DNA of 64,000 nt from Gigaspora margarita (taxonomy: Eukaryota > Glomeromycota > Glomeromycetes > Diversisporales > Gigasporaceae): contig WTPW01000307.1 of NCBI GenBank assembly GCA_009809945.1, positions 339,599 through 403,598 on the forward strand. The letters run 5' to 3'. Position numbers and translations under genes: made by a program. Each line of letters starts with the position of its first letter. Position 1 is the first letter of the stretch. Of the stretch, positions 12,524 through 24,418 are shown in pieces. A model generated the notes under the pieces. It was not told where the DNA came from. It saw nothing but the letters and a program-made list of their open reading frames with translations, and did no database searches.

Positions 12524-13478
12524 CAGTCAACCCTCTCTAAATGCAACCCCCCTAAATGCACCCCCTCCTTAAATGCATGGCAATTGTCTGGCCCCATGAA
12601 GGGCCTTATAGCTAAATGCACGTTCTTTATTCTGCAATTGCATGCTATTCTCTTGGCCATGCATATAAACTCCCCCTATAAATGCAACCACGTGATCACA
12701 GTCATAGAATAAGGGAAGTGCAATAAATCATGTAATTTTCTGGGGAGTCACCCATCTATCATGTCTTATATATATATAGTATAAACAGCCAATAATATTA
12801 AAGCAAAATCAATTATTAGTTAATTGCAGATAGTTGCTACATAGTAAAGTCTAAATTTTACTATGTCAATCGATAATTATCGATTAAATAACCTTGTTTG
12901 GAAGATCAAAATACATATACTCTGAAATTTTTATTAAAATCGAAGAATTCTCTGAAATTTTTATTAAAATTGAAGAATTTTCTATTATTCAACTTTTAAT
13001 TTTAACATTTGTCGAATATATTTTTTTAAAAAATTTTAATTTTTCTGTTGAACNTAAAAATCAAAAGTCAATTAATAAAAAATTCTCTAATACTTATAAA
13101 AATTTTATGATAAGTGTATTTTGACCTTTTGAATAAGTTTACTTAAGCGATTTAATCGATTTACTTAGTAAAATTTAGACTTTACTATGTAGCGACTTTT
13201 GTCGATTGTGGGGTAGCTTATTTTCAGGTCAAAGCCATTTTGAGTTTTATAAAATTTGGTTGGTCAACAGTCCTATCACTAGGGGGGTCAGGACCTATAT
13301 AAACCCTAATTATGTAATTTACTGCACTTCCTTTAGTCAGTGCACTACGGTATTGGTTAAATGGTCACATGATTTTACATAGTGATTTGATATGATTGGC
13401 TACTCTCTAATTGCAACCCTCCCTAAATGCATGCCTCAGATCCTGTTCCGACGACTTGCATTTAGGGAGGGTTGACTG
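12524..13478. mobile_element. Tc1/mariner-like MITE interrupted by another element
   Basis: The ends CAGTCAACCCTC (12524) and GAGGGTTGACTG (13478) are inverted and flanked by TA. CAGT-type ends with a TA duplication are typical of Tc1/mariner, including the pogo group. The words AAATGCA and CCCTAAATGCA repeat near the ends. Removing the inserted element at 12713-13332 leaves about 335 bp, so this is a non-autonomous element. No transposase is present. Confidence 0.82.
12713..13332 (+). mobile_element. TAA-flanked fold-back element, copy 1 (GGGAAGTGCA ends)
   Basis: The element starts GGGAAGTGCAATAAATCATG and ends with the complement near 13321-13332. The left flank is TAA; the right flank has decayed to TTT. 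It is about 620 bp and matches 55525-56108 in inverted orientation over nearly its full length, including TTTAGACTTTACTATGTAGC and GTAGCTTATTTTCAGGTC. Internal arms around TCGATAATTATCGATT form further palindromes. An open frame at 12894-13124 reads through a duplicated SEIFIKIEEF and a run of palindromic repeat, so I do not treat it as a gene. Confidence 0.8.
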
Positions 13479-13480
13479 TA

Positions 13481-14105
13481 CTATCATATTTAGAATAGTA
13501 ATTTACCAATATTTTAATTATTTAGTATTTTAAGAATATTCTAATTTGTGAAGAAAACAAAAAAAATTGCAGATTTTGGGAAATAATATAGATAAATAAA
13601 ACACCTACTCAATTGCTCATAGAATAATAGTATATATTGAGCTTTTTTAATTTTTATAGATGTAGTATAACATCTGACTTCTAAGCAATTCTTTAGGAAA
13701 TTTTAAATGAAAGACTACTATTTCAAGCTTCAAATTAAAATCATTTATACTATAAAAAAAAGAAAACAATAAAAGGTATACAATCTCAATATTCTGAACT
13801 TTATAGTATTGTAATTAGAGATATACATTGCACAAAATAATCTCAGCATTTATTCACACAACTAACACAAAGTTACATCACACAACTTTGTATGAGATGT
13901 ATTTAATTTTTAGTGTGTGATATTGCATGTATGAGATTTTGTGCCTTAGTGAGATACCATAAAATTCGAACATGAGTACCCTAGGTATTTACATATCTTA
14001 ATCCATGTACCTGAGTACTTTTATATATATTGAACAATATATTTTACTATATATACCATACTTATGTACTCCAGGTATAAATTACTATTAGGCTTTTCAA
14101 ACTGA
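13481..14105. other. no gene seen
   Basis: This is AT-rich spacer between two MITEs. No domain, tRNA or repeat family was recognised. Confidence 0.4.
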
Positions 14106-14108
14106 TAA

Positions 14109-14639
14109 GAGGGCATCCATAAATTATGTTATGCTTAAAGGGGGTCCCCCAAAATATAACATTCCTTCCAATAATTAGGGAGATCAAAAAAATATAATGT
14201 AATTTTTTTATAAAAATTTATCTAAAACTTGATTCAGGGGTCCAAATTGGATGATTTTGGTGCCATTCGGATCGTCTCGAGGAGAGGATTCGAATGGTAC
14301 CGAAATTATTTGATTTGGATTACTGGATCACGTTTTATTAACGAAATACTATTGGTTATTATGTTTTCTTATAAAATTACTATAAAATTAATAGTTTTTT
14401 GTGAATAACTCTTGATCCAGTGATCAAAATAAAATGATTTTAGTATTATTGGTTTCGTCTCATAGAGACGAATCGAATGGTACCAAAATCATTCAAATTG
14501 GATCACTAGATCATAATATATTCAAGTTTTTGTAAAATTTTATATATAAACATACGGATTTTTGAAATTTTTTTTTATATAATCTAGGGGGTCAAGAGCT
14601 ACTATGTAGGGGTACACAGCGTTATTTATGGATGCCCCC
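14109..14639. mobile_element. TAA-flanked PIF/Harbinger-like element (GGGCATCCATAAAT ends)
   Basis: The ends GAGGGCATCCATAAATTA and the complement TTATTTATGGATGCCCCC are inverted and flanked by TAA (14106-14108, 14640-14642). The 531-bp interior contains two smaller hairpins, one centred on CGTCTCGAGGAGAGG (near 14280) and one on CGTCTCATAGAGACG (near 14460), each with GGTACCGAAAT- or GGTACCAAAAT-like stems. It is non-coding. Confidence 0.78.
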
Positions 14640-15700
14640 TAAGGGGTATACTGCACAGGAGCATCCATGTCTGAATTTTATAGTACATTTATAATAAGCT
14701 TTTCAGGAGTACTATACTAATTTCTTTCAATCTTTGTCATAATTGACATGAATTGAAAAAAGAAAAAGTATCTGCTGCTTTGCAAAAACACCACTCTAAA
14801 GATTTAAAAGTATTAGCAGATCATTTTGCAAGAACACTATATGGATTTTGAATTTTAATAGCAATTATCTTGGTACTAAATACATTAGTACCATGTATAC
14901 ATTTACTAAAGCATAATACTAATTTTTTTAATCACCTGATTAAAAGAAAAAAAGCATTGGGAGATGTGCTTTTGCAAGGATACTACCTGGATTTAACTTT
15001 TCTGTATTAGCAGATTTTAGATAATAAATGCTTTATAAATTCTATTAGAATAAGCAAACTATTTTATTAGAATGTTCAATCACTAATCTTTATAAATTTT
15101 TGATAGTATATATTTATCCTTTTTTTATTCGAATTCTATTTAGATCACAGCTTTGACAATTTTTTTTTATAGTAATTAAATTTCTTGTTATATTTATCCT
15201 TTTTATATTAGCAAACTTCTAAAAATAAAAAATAATTCTTTTTTATTTATTCTAAATTTTATACAAAAGAAAATATCTATCTAAATACTGCTTTTTTTTA
15301 ATTAATCAAATTAACTATATTAACTGCTGATTGTATTAGGCCATGTGGATCAAATTTTAAAAATTCTATATATGAAAAATTAAAAAAAAAGCTAGATGGC
15401 CAGCTGGGTTTGTTCAAATGTTTAATATTATATATAAAATTCATATAGTCTTATTGAGTATAAATTTTTATTAGAATTAAAACTGAATAATAATTATTAT
15501 ATTTGTCTAAATATTAAATATATTTACCTCTAGTGATTTATTTATTAAAAAGGAAATAAATCTATAACTTCTTTGAATATAGTCAGAATAATTTTTGCTT
15601 AAATCAACTTTATAAACTTGTAGTAGATTTGGTGCATTTGGTTGGGCTATAGCAGGTCTAATAAAATAAAATAAAAAAAATAAATTAAAATACAATGCTA
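14640..15700. other. no gene seen apart from a possible downstream exon
   Basis: This is AT-rich sequence. On the minus strand 15695-15507 has an open frame (AQPNAPNLLQVYKVDLSK) that could belong to the broken gene upstream of it, but I do not recognise it. The rest shows nothing. Confidence 0.3.
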
Positions 15701-15739
15701 TATAAATTATAATCTGAAGGCATTTTGCTAATAGATCTC

Positions 15740-17960
15740 AATTTTTACTGTTTAGAAAATTCTTCTGAATCTGCTACAAATTTACAAGTAGTAGTCCCAC
15801 ATTGAAAAATATGATCATTCTCTTTTAACTCTGATTGTGACCAACTAAAGGTAACTTCATAGGAGCTCTCATTATCTATAAACAAAACATAACCTTTAGT
15901 CTTTAATTTACCAATTGCTTCAACCTTTGTTTACCAGCTTCAACCTGAAATAAACAAGAATATTTTTGTTGCACAGAACTATACTGAAAAGAAGGCTCAC
16001 TCTCAAAAAGGTAAACAAATATATTTTCTGAAAAGATGTTAATTGAAACTTGCACTACTAATTCCCAAATTCTTATAATTTTCTACAAGTTCTCTAATAA
16101 TACTTTCTCACAATCAAATATTCATCTAATTCAGACTTTGGATAGGTGTTTTTTCTTGAGTCGTTTCATATGCTTTTTCCTTTTATTTAGTTTTCTTTGC
16201 ATCTTATTATTCTTGATCATTTTATTAATACCTATTTTCCTCTTATCATCTACTTGATCATTCTCTATATACTTTGTTTTTTAATTATAATTTTCTACAA
16301 GTTCTCTAATAATACTTTCTCACAATTGAATATTCATCTAATTCGGACTTCAGATAGATGTTTTTTCTTGAGTCTTTTTATATGCTTTTTCCTTTTATTC
16401 AGTTTTCTTTGCATCTTATTATTCTTGATCATTTTATTAACACTTATTTTCCTCTTATCATCCACTTGATCATTCTCTATATACTTTGTTTTTTATTATC
16501 AATATTATGATTTCTTGCTTGAATTTCTTTACTTTTCTTTCTGATATACTACAACTTGGCTATTACATTCCACATGTCCATTATAACATTTTTATCTTCT
16601 TTGGTTGCCCTTGCCAATTTATTATTACAAGCAAGACATTCATTTCAGCAAGATTTTTTATTACAGAATCCATATTTATGACAGTATTTGTATTTCAACT
16701 TTTCATTACGTATTTCTTTATAATTTTCTATTTTAGTATTAATGATATCAGCTTTACTATCAGAAGCTTTATCTCTATAACTATTATTTTCAGGATCATT
16801 AACCACATTTATAGCTAATGTTCAATCAAGAATGGATCCCTTACTTTTGACTTTTTAATAACAAGTAAGTTGCATTTATTAATGGCCATCTCTCTTATTT
16901 CAACTTTATAATCACTTAATATCTTACTTTAATTAACATTTTTACTAATTCTTTCTCCAATTTATCCTCAAGACTACAATCGAACTCTTCACTACACATC
17001 TCTTTTATTGTTATTTCATCATGTCCAGATACTTTTGGATATGATTCAATTGTCAATGACTTCTTATCAATATCATTTCTTGTTCAATTAAAATCAATTA
17101 CATTAGCACCAATGAACACTACAGGTGTTTACACTTTTTCAATATTTCCTAACTCTATTTCAATATAATTATTTAATCTTTCATTATTCAATTTCTTTTT
17201 ATCCACTGAACATTTTGCTTTGTTCAACTTATCACCTTCTATATTATACTTTTTAGCAATTTCACCAAGACCAACCACAACATTTTCATTACCAGATTCC
17301 ATCAGCATCATTTTGGCATCAATTTTTTTTACAATACAGGTTGGATGTTTCATTACTGCTTTTAATCTATTTGCTCTGGTCAAATACTAATCTATCCTCT
17401 TTTAATTTAGGTTATACAGATATTTTACCTTCAACTTGCTTTGAATTCACTTTAATGATCTTCTTTTTGTTCTTTCCATATTATCAGCATTATAGTAGCA
17501 AATAAGTTCTTTATTTTTGTCCTTTATATTTTTATTCTCTTTATCACTATAGTGTTCAATATTATATAATTTACTAAATTTTTTTTCTCAACAGAAATTT
17601 AGCAAGATTCAACTGCATTAACTTCATTATTTTTATTTCTTTTATCAAGACTTTCAGGTAAGTTTTTCACTTTTGCTTTATTGACAGTTTCTCTATCGGC
17701 ATTCACTATATTAACTGTTTTTTCTTTGCACTTTATACTTTCTTAACAGAATTATCATGGCTGACTTGACTTGATTCCAATTTTGGTACAACAGATTTAA
17801 GATCTTTGTGGATACCTTATTTTATTACTAATGACCTTTTCTCTCTCTTTACACTTTTATCCTTATACCATTCATTTTTGTGAACTGTTACTATAGTTGG
17901 TTGTAAAATCAATATCGAAGTACAAAGTTCAGAATCTTTACTAGAGTATCGTGCAGGTAC
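15740..17960 (-). pseudogene. degenerate lysine-rich protein gene, function unknown
   Basis: Minus-strand translation gives many charged, lysine-rich blocks separated by stops and shifts. Blocks include KDSELCTS...VHKNEWYKDKSVKREK (near 17930-17830), ESGNENVVVGLGEIAKKY (near 17290), KYCHKYGFCNKKSC (near 16660) and, at the 3' end, KTKGYVLFIDNESSYEVTF then FQCGTTTCKFVADSEEF (near 15880-15755). GNEN...GLG and CHKYGF weakly resemble Sel1/TPR-like repeats, which are abundant in Glomeromycotina, but this is a guess. The gene contains a 212-bp tandem duplication at 16073-16495. No intact frame exceeds about 85 residues. I cannot assign a function. Confidence 0.4.
16073..16495. repeat. 212-bp tandem duplication
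   Basis: Two adjacent copies start with TTATAATTTTCTACAAG at 16073 and 16285 and end near TACTTTGTTTTTTA. They differ by only a few substitutions, so the duplication is recent relative to the surrounding decay. On the minus strand each copy encodes a lysine-rich run (KMIKNNKMQRKLNKRKK). Confidence 0.85.
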
Positions 17961-18912
17961 TCTATCTGTTTAAAGATATATATTAATTTTTTTTATTAAC
18001 TATTTATTCTTCAAAGTGATATTCAATACTTTGTATTCCTACTTTAAGCAAAGAGAACATTCATCTACTCAGGTTCTTGTATTAAGGGTTAATTTGTGAT
18101 CTATGCTACAAAATGGTCTAATGCTAATGGTGAGCACTCAATATTTTGCTCTAACTAATACAATTGCAATTATGAAAGGTAAGTTTATTTTGTATTTCTC
18201 TATATGCTTTATTGTTTATATTTTATTAAAGAAAATGAGACTAACTAACACTCTCCTTTTTCTTTACAATTACTTTTGCTTAAATATATACTATGGGTTA
18301 TATTATAATTTGTTCATAATTTAGTTATATGTATTTTTGACTCCTATATTACTATAATTATTACAATTATTATTACATTATTTATGTATATTTAATGATC
18401 TTACTTCAATTTTACTCTTGCATAATACCAATAGTACATAATTTAATTGTATTTTGATCTCATATAATTCCTAATTAATCACTCGCATATCACATGTATC
18501 ACATGCACAACCTAATAACTAATTGTTCACTTTGCATCCATTTTTCTTATATAATCTATATAGTGCATTTTACTATAACACTGGCCATTTAATTTACAAA
18601 TAAAATTTTATTGTCATATGTAATTTTTTCTATAATACAATTTAATCTTGCAATAAAGATAATAAACTAAAGTTTGATATATTTCATGATAGGAATGTTT
18701 TGTATCTTTAATTAATTCTTCATTTTGAATAGATTCCTCTTCACTTTGTTTATTATAAACTTTTTTTAATTTACTTAATGGCTTTGAATACTAAAGTGCT
18801 AAAGAAAAAAATTGTTTTTGTTATAAATTTTGGAACTATAACTTCTTAGCAATGTATCAAAAGCATCTAACTTGTCACTTATAAGATTATTATAGTTACT
18901 TAACTCAGCATT
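17961..18912. other. no gene seen
   Basis: This is AT-rich spacer. Open frames are short and hydrophobic, as expected from T-rich DNA, and no domain was recognised. Confidence 0.4.
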
Positions 18913-18914
18913 TA

Positions 18915-20335
18915 CCATATATTTCTGAAAATAAGCTACCTTTTTTTGAATAAATTTGAGCTCAAAAAATCAGGAGTAGCTTATTTTCAGAACATAGAAA
19001 ATTTTAAGCAATATATATTTAATGTAAAAAGTAGCTTATTTTTGGGTAATTTTTTTAAAAAAATTCTCAAGCATATAAAATTGTGTGAACAGGTTTTGTA
19101 TATACATATAAACTTAATAACCAGCATGTGCATTATTAATCTATACCATATTTGGCACTATGTTTAATAAAGCACAAGCTAGCATATATATAATATATAC
19201 ATATTTAAATTTTTATTTTATATTTTTTTTTAGCATTTTTTTTATTTTAATTTTTTTCTGGTTATTGTTAGTTTTTTGATTTTTTTTTAATTTGTTTATT
19301 TATTTTTTTTAACATATTTTTTATTTTTTATTTTTTTATTATTTTTTTTAATTTTTTCTTTAAATTTTTTAATACTTTAAATCTTTTAAATTTTTTTTTA
19401 CTTGTATATTATTTTTTTAAATATTTTTTTTTATTTGTTTATTTTAATTTTTTTAATTTATTATTTAATTATTTTTTATTTAACTTAATTTTTAAATATT
19501 TCATTCGTTCTTTATTTGTTTATTTATTTATTTATTTATTTTATTTATTTATTAAAAATTACTTCAATTCACAGGCTGTGAAATTCACATCCCTATTTTA
19601 AAAAATTTCAAAAAAGTTTTCTATTTAAGTTAGGGTTAGGGTTAGTGCTATAATAAATAGCAAACTTTATAGTAAAGTTTAGCAAGAAATTTTTTTTTGC
19701 ATAAAAAAAAGTAGTTTCATAGACAAAATTTTAAGTTAGAAGTGATTTTTTGATTTTTTCGTAAAAAATACTTTGTTTTTGTTACACAAAGAAAATTTGC
19801 AGATTGTACCAATTCTGCAATTTTGATTGGTCAGATACAGGGTTGTGAATTTTACAGCCTGTTAAGATTAGCAATACTCTTATTTATTTATTTATTTTTT
19901 TATAGATCTTTTATAGGCAGATAAGTATAGATAATAGTTGTATAGGTAGCAAAATGGTTCTTTTAGGGCAAAAAAATGGGCAGATAACTCTTTTACAGAT
20001 GGGAAGATAGATATTTTATAGTGGAAAGATGGCAATAGATAGTTTTCAAAAGTAAGTATGCATATATATACAATGTGGAAATAAAATAATTAATTATTTC
20101 TACTATTGCATATATGCACTAGTGCAACCTATTATCCATTTTTCTATTTAAAATTTACAGATATTTGAGCAATAACAAAAGGGAGTAGCTTATTTTTGGG
20201 ACAAAAAATTTTATTATTGTTTTGGTTCAAAAAAAGTGAGGTAGCTTATTTTCAGATAAAACAAAATTTTGGGTTTTTTGGTCAAAACTAAAGGGGTAGC
20301 TTATTTTTGGAGTAGCTTATTTCAGGAATATACAG
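18915..20335. mobile_element. Tc1/mariner-like element with TAGCTTATTTTCAG termini
   Basis: The ends CCATATATTTCTGAAAATAA (left) and the complement of CTGTATATTCCTGAAATAAG (right) are inverted and flanked by TA (18913-18914 and 20336-20337). The subterminal word GTAGCTTATTTT occurs at least seven times near both ends. The element is 1.42 kb but carries no recognisable transposase. Its interior is a T-rich tract (19200-19560) plus a nested fold-back at 19572-19861. Confidence 0.72.
19572..19861. repeat. fold-back element, CAGGCTGTGAAATTCACA ends
   Basis: CAGGCTGTGAAATTCACA at 19572 is inverted as TTGTGAATTTTACAGCCTG ending at 19861. The flanking octamers do not match, so the superfamily is unassigned although the ends look hAT-like. 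The interior includes TTAGGGTTAGGGTTAG (19631) and the AGTTTCATAGACAAAATTTT block shared with 6500-6560. Confidence 0.6.
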
Positions 20336-20337
20336 TA

Positions 20338-20758
20338 TTATATTGACTATTTGTCTATTATTATCTTTTTTAGAACTATCAAATCCTTTCTGCTGAATAA
20401 TAGTTATCAATTCATCTATTTTATTCTGTTAATTTACAAGTTATAATGTTACTCCTTTTTTAATATTCTAAATGAATGATCTTGATCATCTAATTGTTTT
20501 TGTTGTTTTATGTATTGTGATTTTCAAGATCTTTAAAAGACTATATTGCCATATATATTTGATAATTTTTTACTTTGGAAATTATATTTGTAGATTTTTT
20601 TATTATTTGTTTCTTTAAAATTATCAAATAAGAATGAAAAAAAAGCTACAAATAAAAAATCAAAAATTATTTTTTATTTATTTATTTTTGGTTTAATTTC
20701 TTGTTTAGATTTAATATCTGATTAATAATTTTAGATATACAATATATATATTTATTTC
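20338..20758. other. no gene seen
   Basis: This is AT-rich spacer with low-complexity translations. No repeat family was recognised. Confidence 0.35.
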
Positions 20759-21647
20759 TTAGGGACTGCCTATTTCCATCATGGTATTTTGCTATTTCTA
20801 CTATGATTACACAAAAAGTTACTATTTTTAGATTTTAATTTAAGAGAATTATAATGTGGTGCAGTATGCACCACAGTGCACCCCTTATATAATATCGATC
20901 ATCCCTCATATGATGCCAATCAAAAAAATTTTTTTATTACCAGTAGTATAAAATTACTTATTATCGTTACTTTACATAACTTATATTGTACTATAAAACT
21001 AATATTCTCTGATATTTCTTTTAGATTGTTTTGAGAAAAGAATGGCTTTTATGGCTGTTACTATTTACAGAATTCCAGAAGTGCTATAAGCGAAGCAGGT
21101 ACATCAGTTGGGCAAGTATAGAAATTTAACTCACGCGTCACTATGTGTTGCTTCGCTTAATTGCAACATACAACTAATGCACCTTTGTAGTATTTCTTTT
21201 AGGTTAATCCAAAGTAAAAACAGCTTTTTTGACAACACATTGTCAAGAACATTATAGGTTTGAACAGTCAGTTTCAGGAATGTCAGGATTTTACTTGTTA
21301 TGCAAGTTGATATACGTCATTTCATTCAATTGCATCATGAAACTAATGCACTTTTGTGATATTTCTTTAGGTTATTCAAAGGTGAAAATGCCCTTTTGGA
21401 TAATGCACTGTCAAGAACATTATAGGTTTGAACATTTAGCCAGATGTATAGTTGTTGGAATTTTGCTTGTCGGGATCTTGAATTAATTTATTACGTGCTG
21501 CTTCGCTTGTTAGGTTTTGAAATAAACTTTATACTTGAATTCATCATTACTTATGCTTACAAATAGTTTTTTTTTCAAACCAATTCTTACCACTTCAAAA
21601 TTTCTCTTTTTAATAGGTTTGCCGCAAAAAAAAATCGTACAGCAATA

Positions 21648-24052
21648 ATGGAAGATTTTAACAAAGATGACGATATTGATTTGGCAACATATTTTGAAGG
21701 AATTACTTATCATGATGATTTAAATTGCATACACTATGACCCAGAACCAGTACCTTTAAAAGAAGGTAATTCTTTCAACACGTTTAATGAAGCTGAACTT
21801 TATATACGTCGATTTGCAGAATATAATGGGTTTAAGGTACAACTTGGGCATGTAACAATGATAAATTCAGATAAAAACAATAAGATAGTTCGCAAAAGAA
21901 CTATTCTTTGCAAACATTCTGGTTCATCCAAACCTAAAAATACTGGGAAACAAAGCACTTTAGCTTGAACATTGTGTCCATGGCATATTAACCTTTCACA
22001 TCCGTTAAAGAATAACACCAATTCCCTTATATTTGTTACTACTTTTTATAATGAACATAATCATGATCTATCTCCTGAAGCAATACATTTTGAAAAAAAC
22101 AAATAGTTTACAGATGAGATGTGAAAAGAAGTAGAATTCCTTGTTATTAAATATCGTCTTGGTGCAACTATAGTTTAGCATATATTAAAAAAGAAATTTC
22201 TATCTCATCCTATGTTTTTTGAGAACCTCTATACCAAAATACAACAGTATTAGCCATCAAGTAGTATAGTTAAAAGTGATGCATCACAGTTTTACAGGCA
22301 GTTGTTAGAAAAACAACAAGAAAATTCCTGTTGGTTTGTTGAAATTACATGGGAAGAAGAAACCAATACATTAACAAATTTGTTCTGGATGAGTTCAGAA
22401 CAAATTCTATTATAGTGTGAATTTGTTGAAGCAATTGGGCATAATAACATCGTGGGTACAAACAGGTATAACATGCCTCTTTCTTTATTTGTAGCACAGA
22501 ATGATAATATGCAATCCTGTATTGTTGCTCAAGCTTTTGTTAGTAATAAGACTACTAAAACATATCAGTGGATCCTTCAAATAACCAAAAAAGCCACTGG
22601 TAATAAATATCTACTTGTATTGTGACCAATAGTGATCCAGCAATGGAACGAGCAATAACTTTAGAGTATCTAGGAATGCAATACATTTTTTGTATTTAGC
22701 ATGTTAAAGAGAATATAAAAAAGGTATTGCATGGCAAGTTGAGAGATTTGTTTGATAAATTTTACAGCAAGTTTTGGCAATGCAGAAATGCTGATATGCC
22801 ACATGGTTTCGAATACTATTGGAATCAACTTGTAAATTTTCCTAATGCAATCCGTACCTTGAACGTTATCTATATGATCGTTGATATTTATGGGCACGTG
22901 CGTTCACTACGATGATATTTACACTTTGAATTCAATTTATATCCTTCGTCGAAAGTCAAAATGCATGTATTAAGCGAGTATTGGAGAATAGTAATACATT
23001 ATTGTATGATCTAAATAAAGTATTAATAGTAAGAAAGTAAAGAAGAACAAAATTGAAAGCAATATGAAGAATGGAGACAGGGTATTCCTTTTACAGCAAG
23101 CATTGTAACTGTTTTTCCCCCTATAGAATCTTTAGTAAACTGTTATTTGAGGCCAAACGTTTTACATTTTTTAGTAGAACAAATGAAAGAAAGCTTGTAT
23201 TATACTGCCAGTCATTCTACGATTGAAGAAGTAGAATCACTTATATTAATGAACCTTCTTAAAGTAAAGATATAGATAATGAGCCTGATGTGATTTATCT
23301 ATCTGCTAAGTATCTTTTAGATCGTTTAGAATAGAATATGATTAAAGAGATCTAGAAAGCATCAAAAGTTATGAGTCATAGAATTAATCATTTTGTCTTC
23401 TTCTTGTAGATGGTTCGTATGGTTGTACTTGTCTTTTGCAACAAAGAAAAGGACTTGTTTGTTAACATTTTTATCATCTATTGAATGTTACAAAGCAGGC
23501 ACAGTTTAGCTTAACATTGATAGCAGCAAGATAGATCCCAAGAAATAGACAATTAGATGCAACAAGAGAATCGTCATATTCTAGTCAACGATTTAATAAC
23601 TTGGCCAATAATGTAAATATCATTGAAAAAAGTGATGAGCATTGATTTGCATGGTTACAACCATTTGCTAGTAATGAAACTGAGGATTCTATTAATAAAA
23701 CATTTGTTGATGAAGTTCTTTTTTATAGAAAAGTTTGGGTCTTGCTCGTACTGCTATAAATAAGTATATGTTGCATCGTGACCATGCATTTATTAGTTTA
23801 ATTGAAACCTATTTAGAAAATATTCGTGCTAGTAAAGATGACATAGCAGATGAAAATACTACTGAAAATATAGAAAGTAATATTATATCAATTGAGAATC
23901 CTCGAAAAGTGGTCACTAGGGGAAGACCAAAGTCAGCAAGTCATGATAAAAACGTTGTAATAGAGAAAAGTAGTAAGAAATGTAGGCAATATACTTGTGG
24001 GTTCTGTAAGCAACTGGGCCATAATATTGCAACATGTCCACATAAAGAGTAA
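21648..24052 (+). pseudogene. MULE (FAR1-type) transposase pseudogene, copy 2
   Basis: This copy is better preserved than the first. In order: an ATG at 21648 opening 106 codons (ending TGA 21966-21968); a FAR1-like zinc region with CKHSG...CPWHINL (to about 22000) and NEHNHDLSPE (22050); the catalytic region with AQNDNMQSCIVAQAFVS (about 22500), TNSDPAMERAI (about 22630), YIFCI-stop-HVKENIKK (about 22690) and SFVESQNACIKRVL (about 22950). These supply the three likely acidic residues of the RNase H-like core. A SWIM finger CTC...LVC-stop-H follows near 23430-23475. The C-terminal segment 23735-24052 is open, with a basic TRGRPKSA stretch and a canonical CX2CX4HX4C knuckle (CGFCKQLGHNIATC). 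About a dozen stops or shifts make it inactive. Confidence 0.88.
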
Positions 24053-24266
24053 GTATATGAATTGTTAGGATATGAGGGACGTAATTACTATATGTGTTCG
24101 ATTGTATGTCAATTGTGCTGATTATCAATTGCTAATAATAATTAAAGCAAAATGCATTTTCCTGCTTATTAAAAAGCTATGACTCATTATTATATGATAT
24201 ATTTGTAGTAAAGTTAGAAGGCTCTGTATGTAAAATTGATATGAATTTAAATCAACATTAGGTTTA

Positions 24267-24418
24267 GGGAAGTAACAAAAATCAGGTGATTTTTTAGGAG
24301 GGAAGGGGGGTAAAAAAAGTTGAAATTATATATAAGAACCTGACCAATTTTATATTAAAGAGAAAGGAGGGGGGTAGACCTCTGATAAAAAATAATCACC
24401 TGATTAATGACACTGCCC
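24267..24418 (+). mobile_element. PIF/Harbinger-like MITE, copy B (inside MULE copy 2)
   Basis: This 152-bp copy of the GGGnAGTG family is flanked by TTA (24264-24266 and 24419-24421). It is inserted 3' of the transposase remnant, so it is younger than the MULE insertion. Confidence 0.87.

Noticed and set aside
12894..13124. Open frame with a duplicated SEIFIKIEEF
   Set aside because: It lies within the palindromic interior of a non-coding fold-back element, and the second copy at 55525-56108 does not keep the frame.
19625..19650. TTAGGGTTAGGGTTAG as a telomere
   Set aside because: Only about two and a half units, internal to a fold-back element, with unique sequence on both sides.
22292..24128. 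Minus-strand open frames over MULE copy 2
   Set aside because: They are antisense shadows of the transposase remnant, which has clear domain order on the plus strand.
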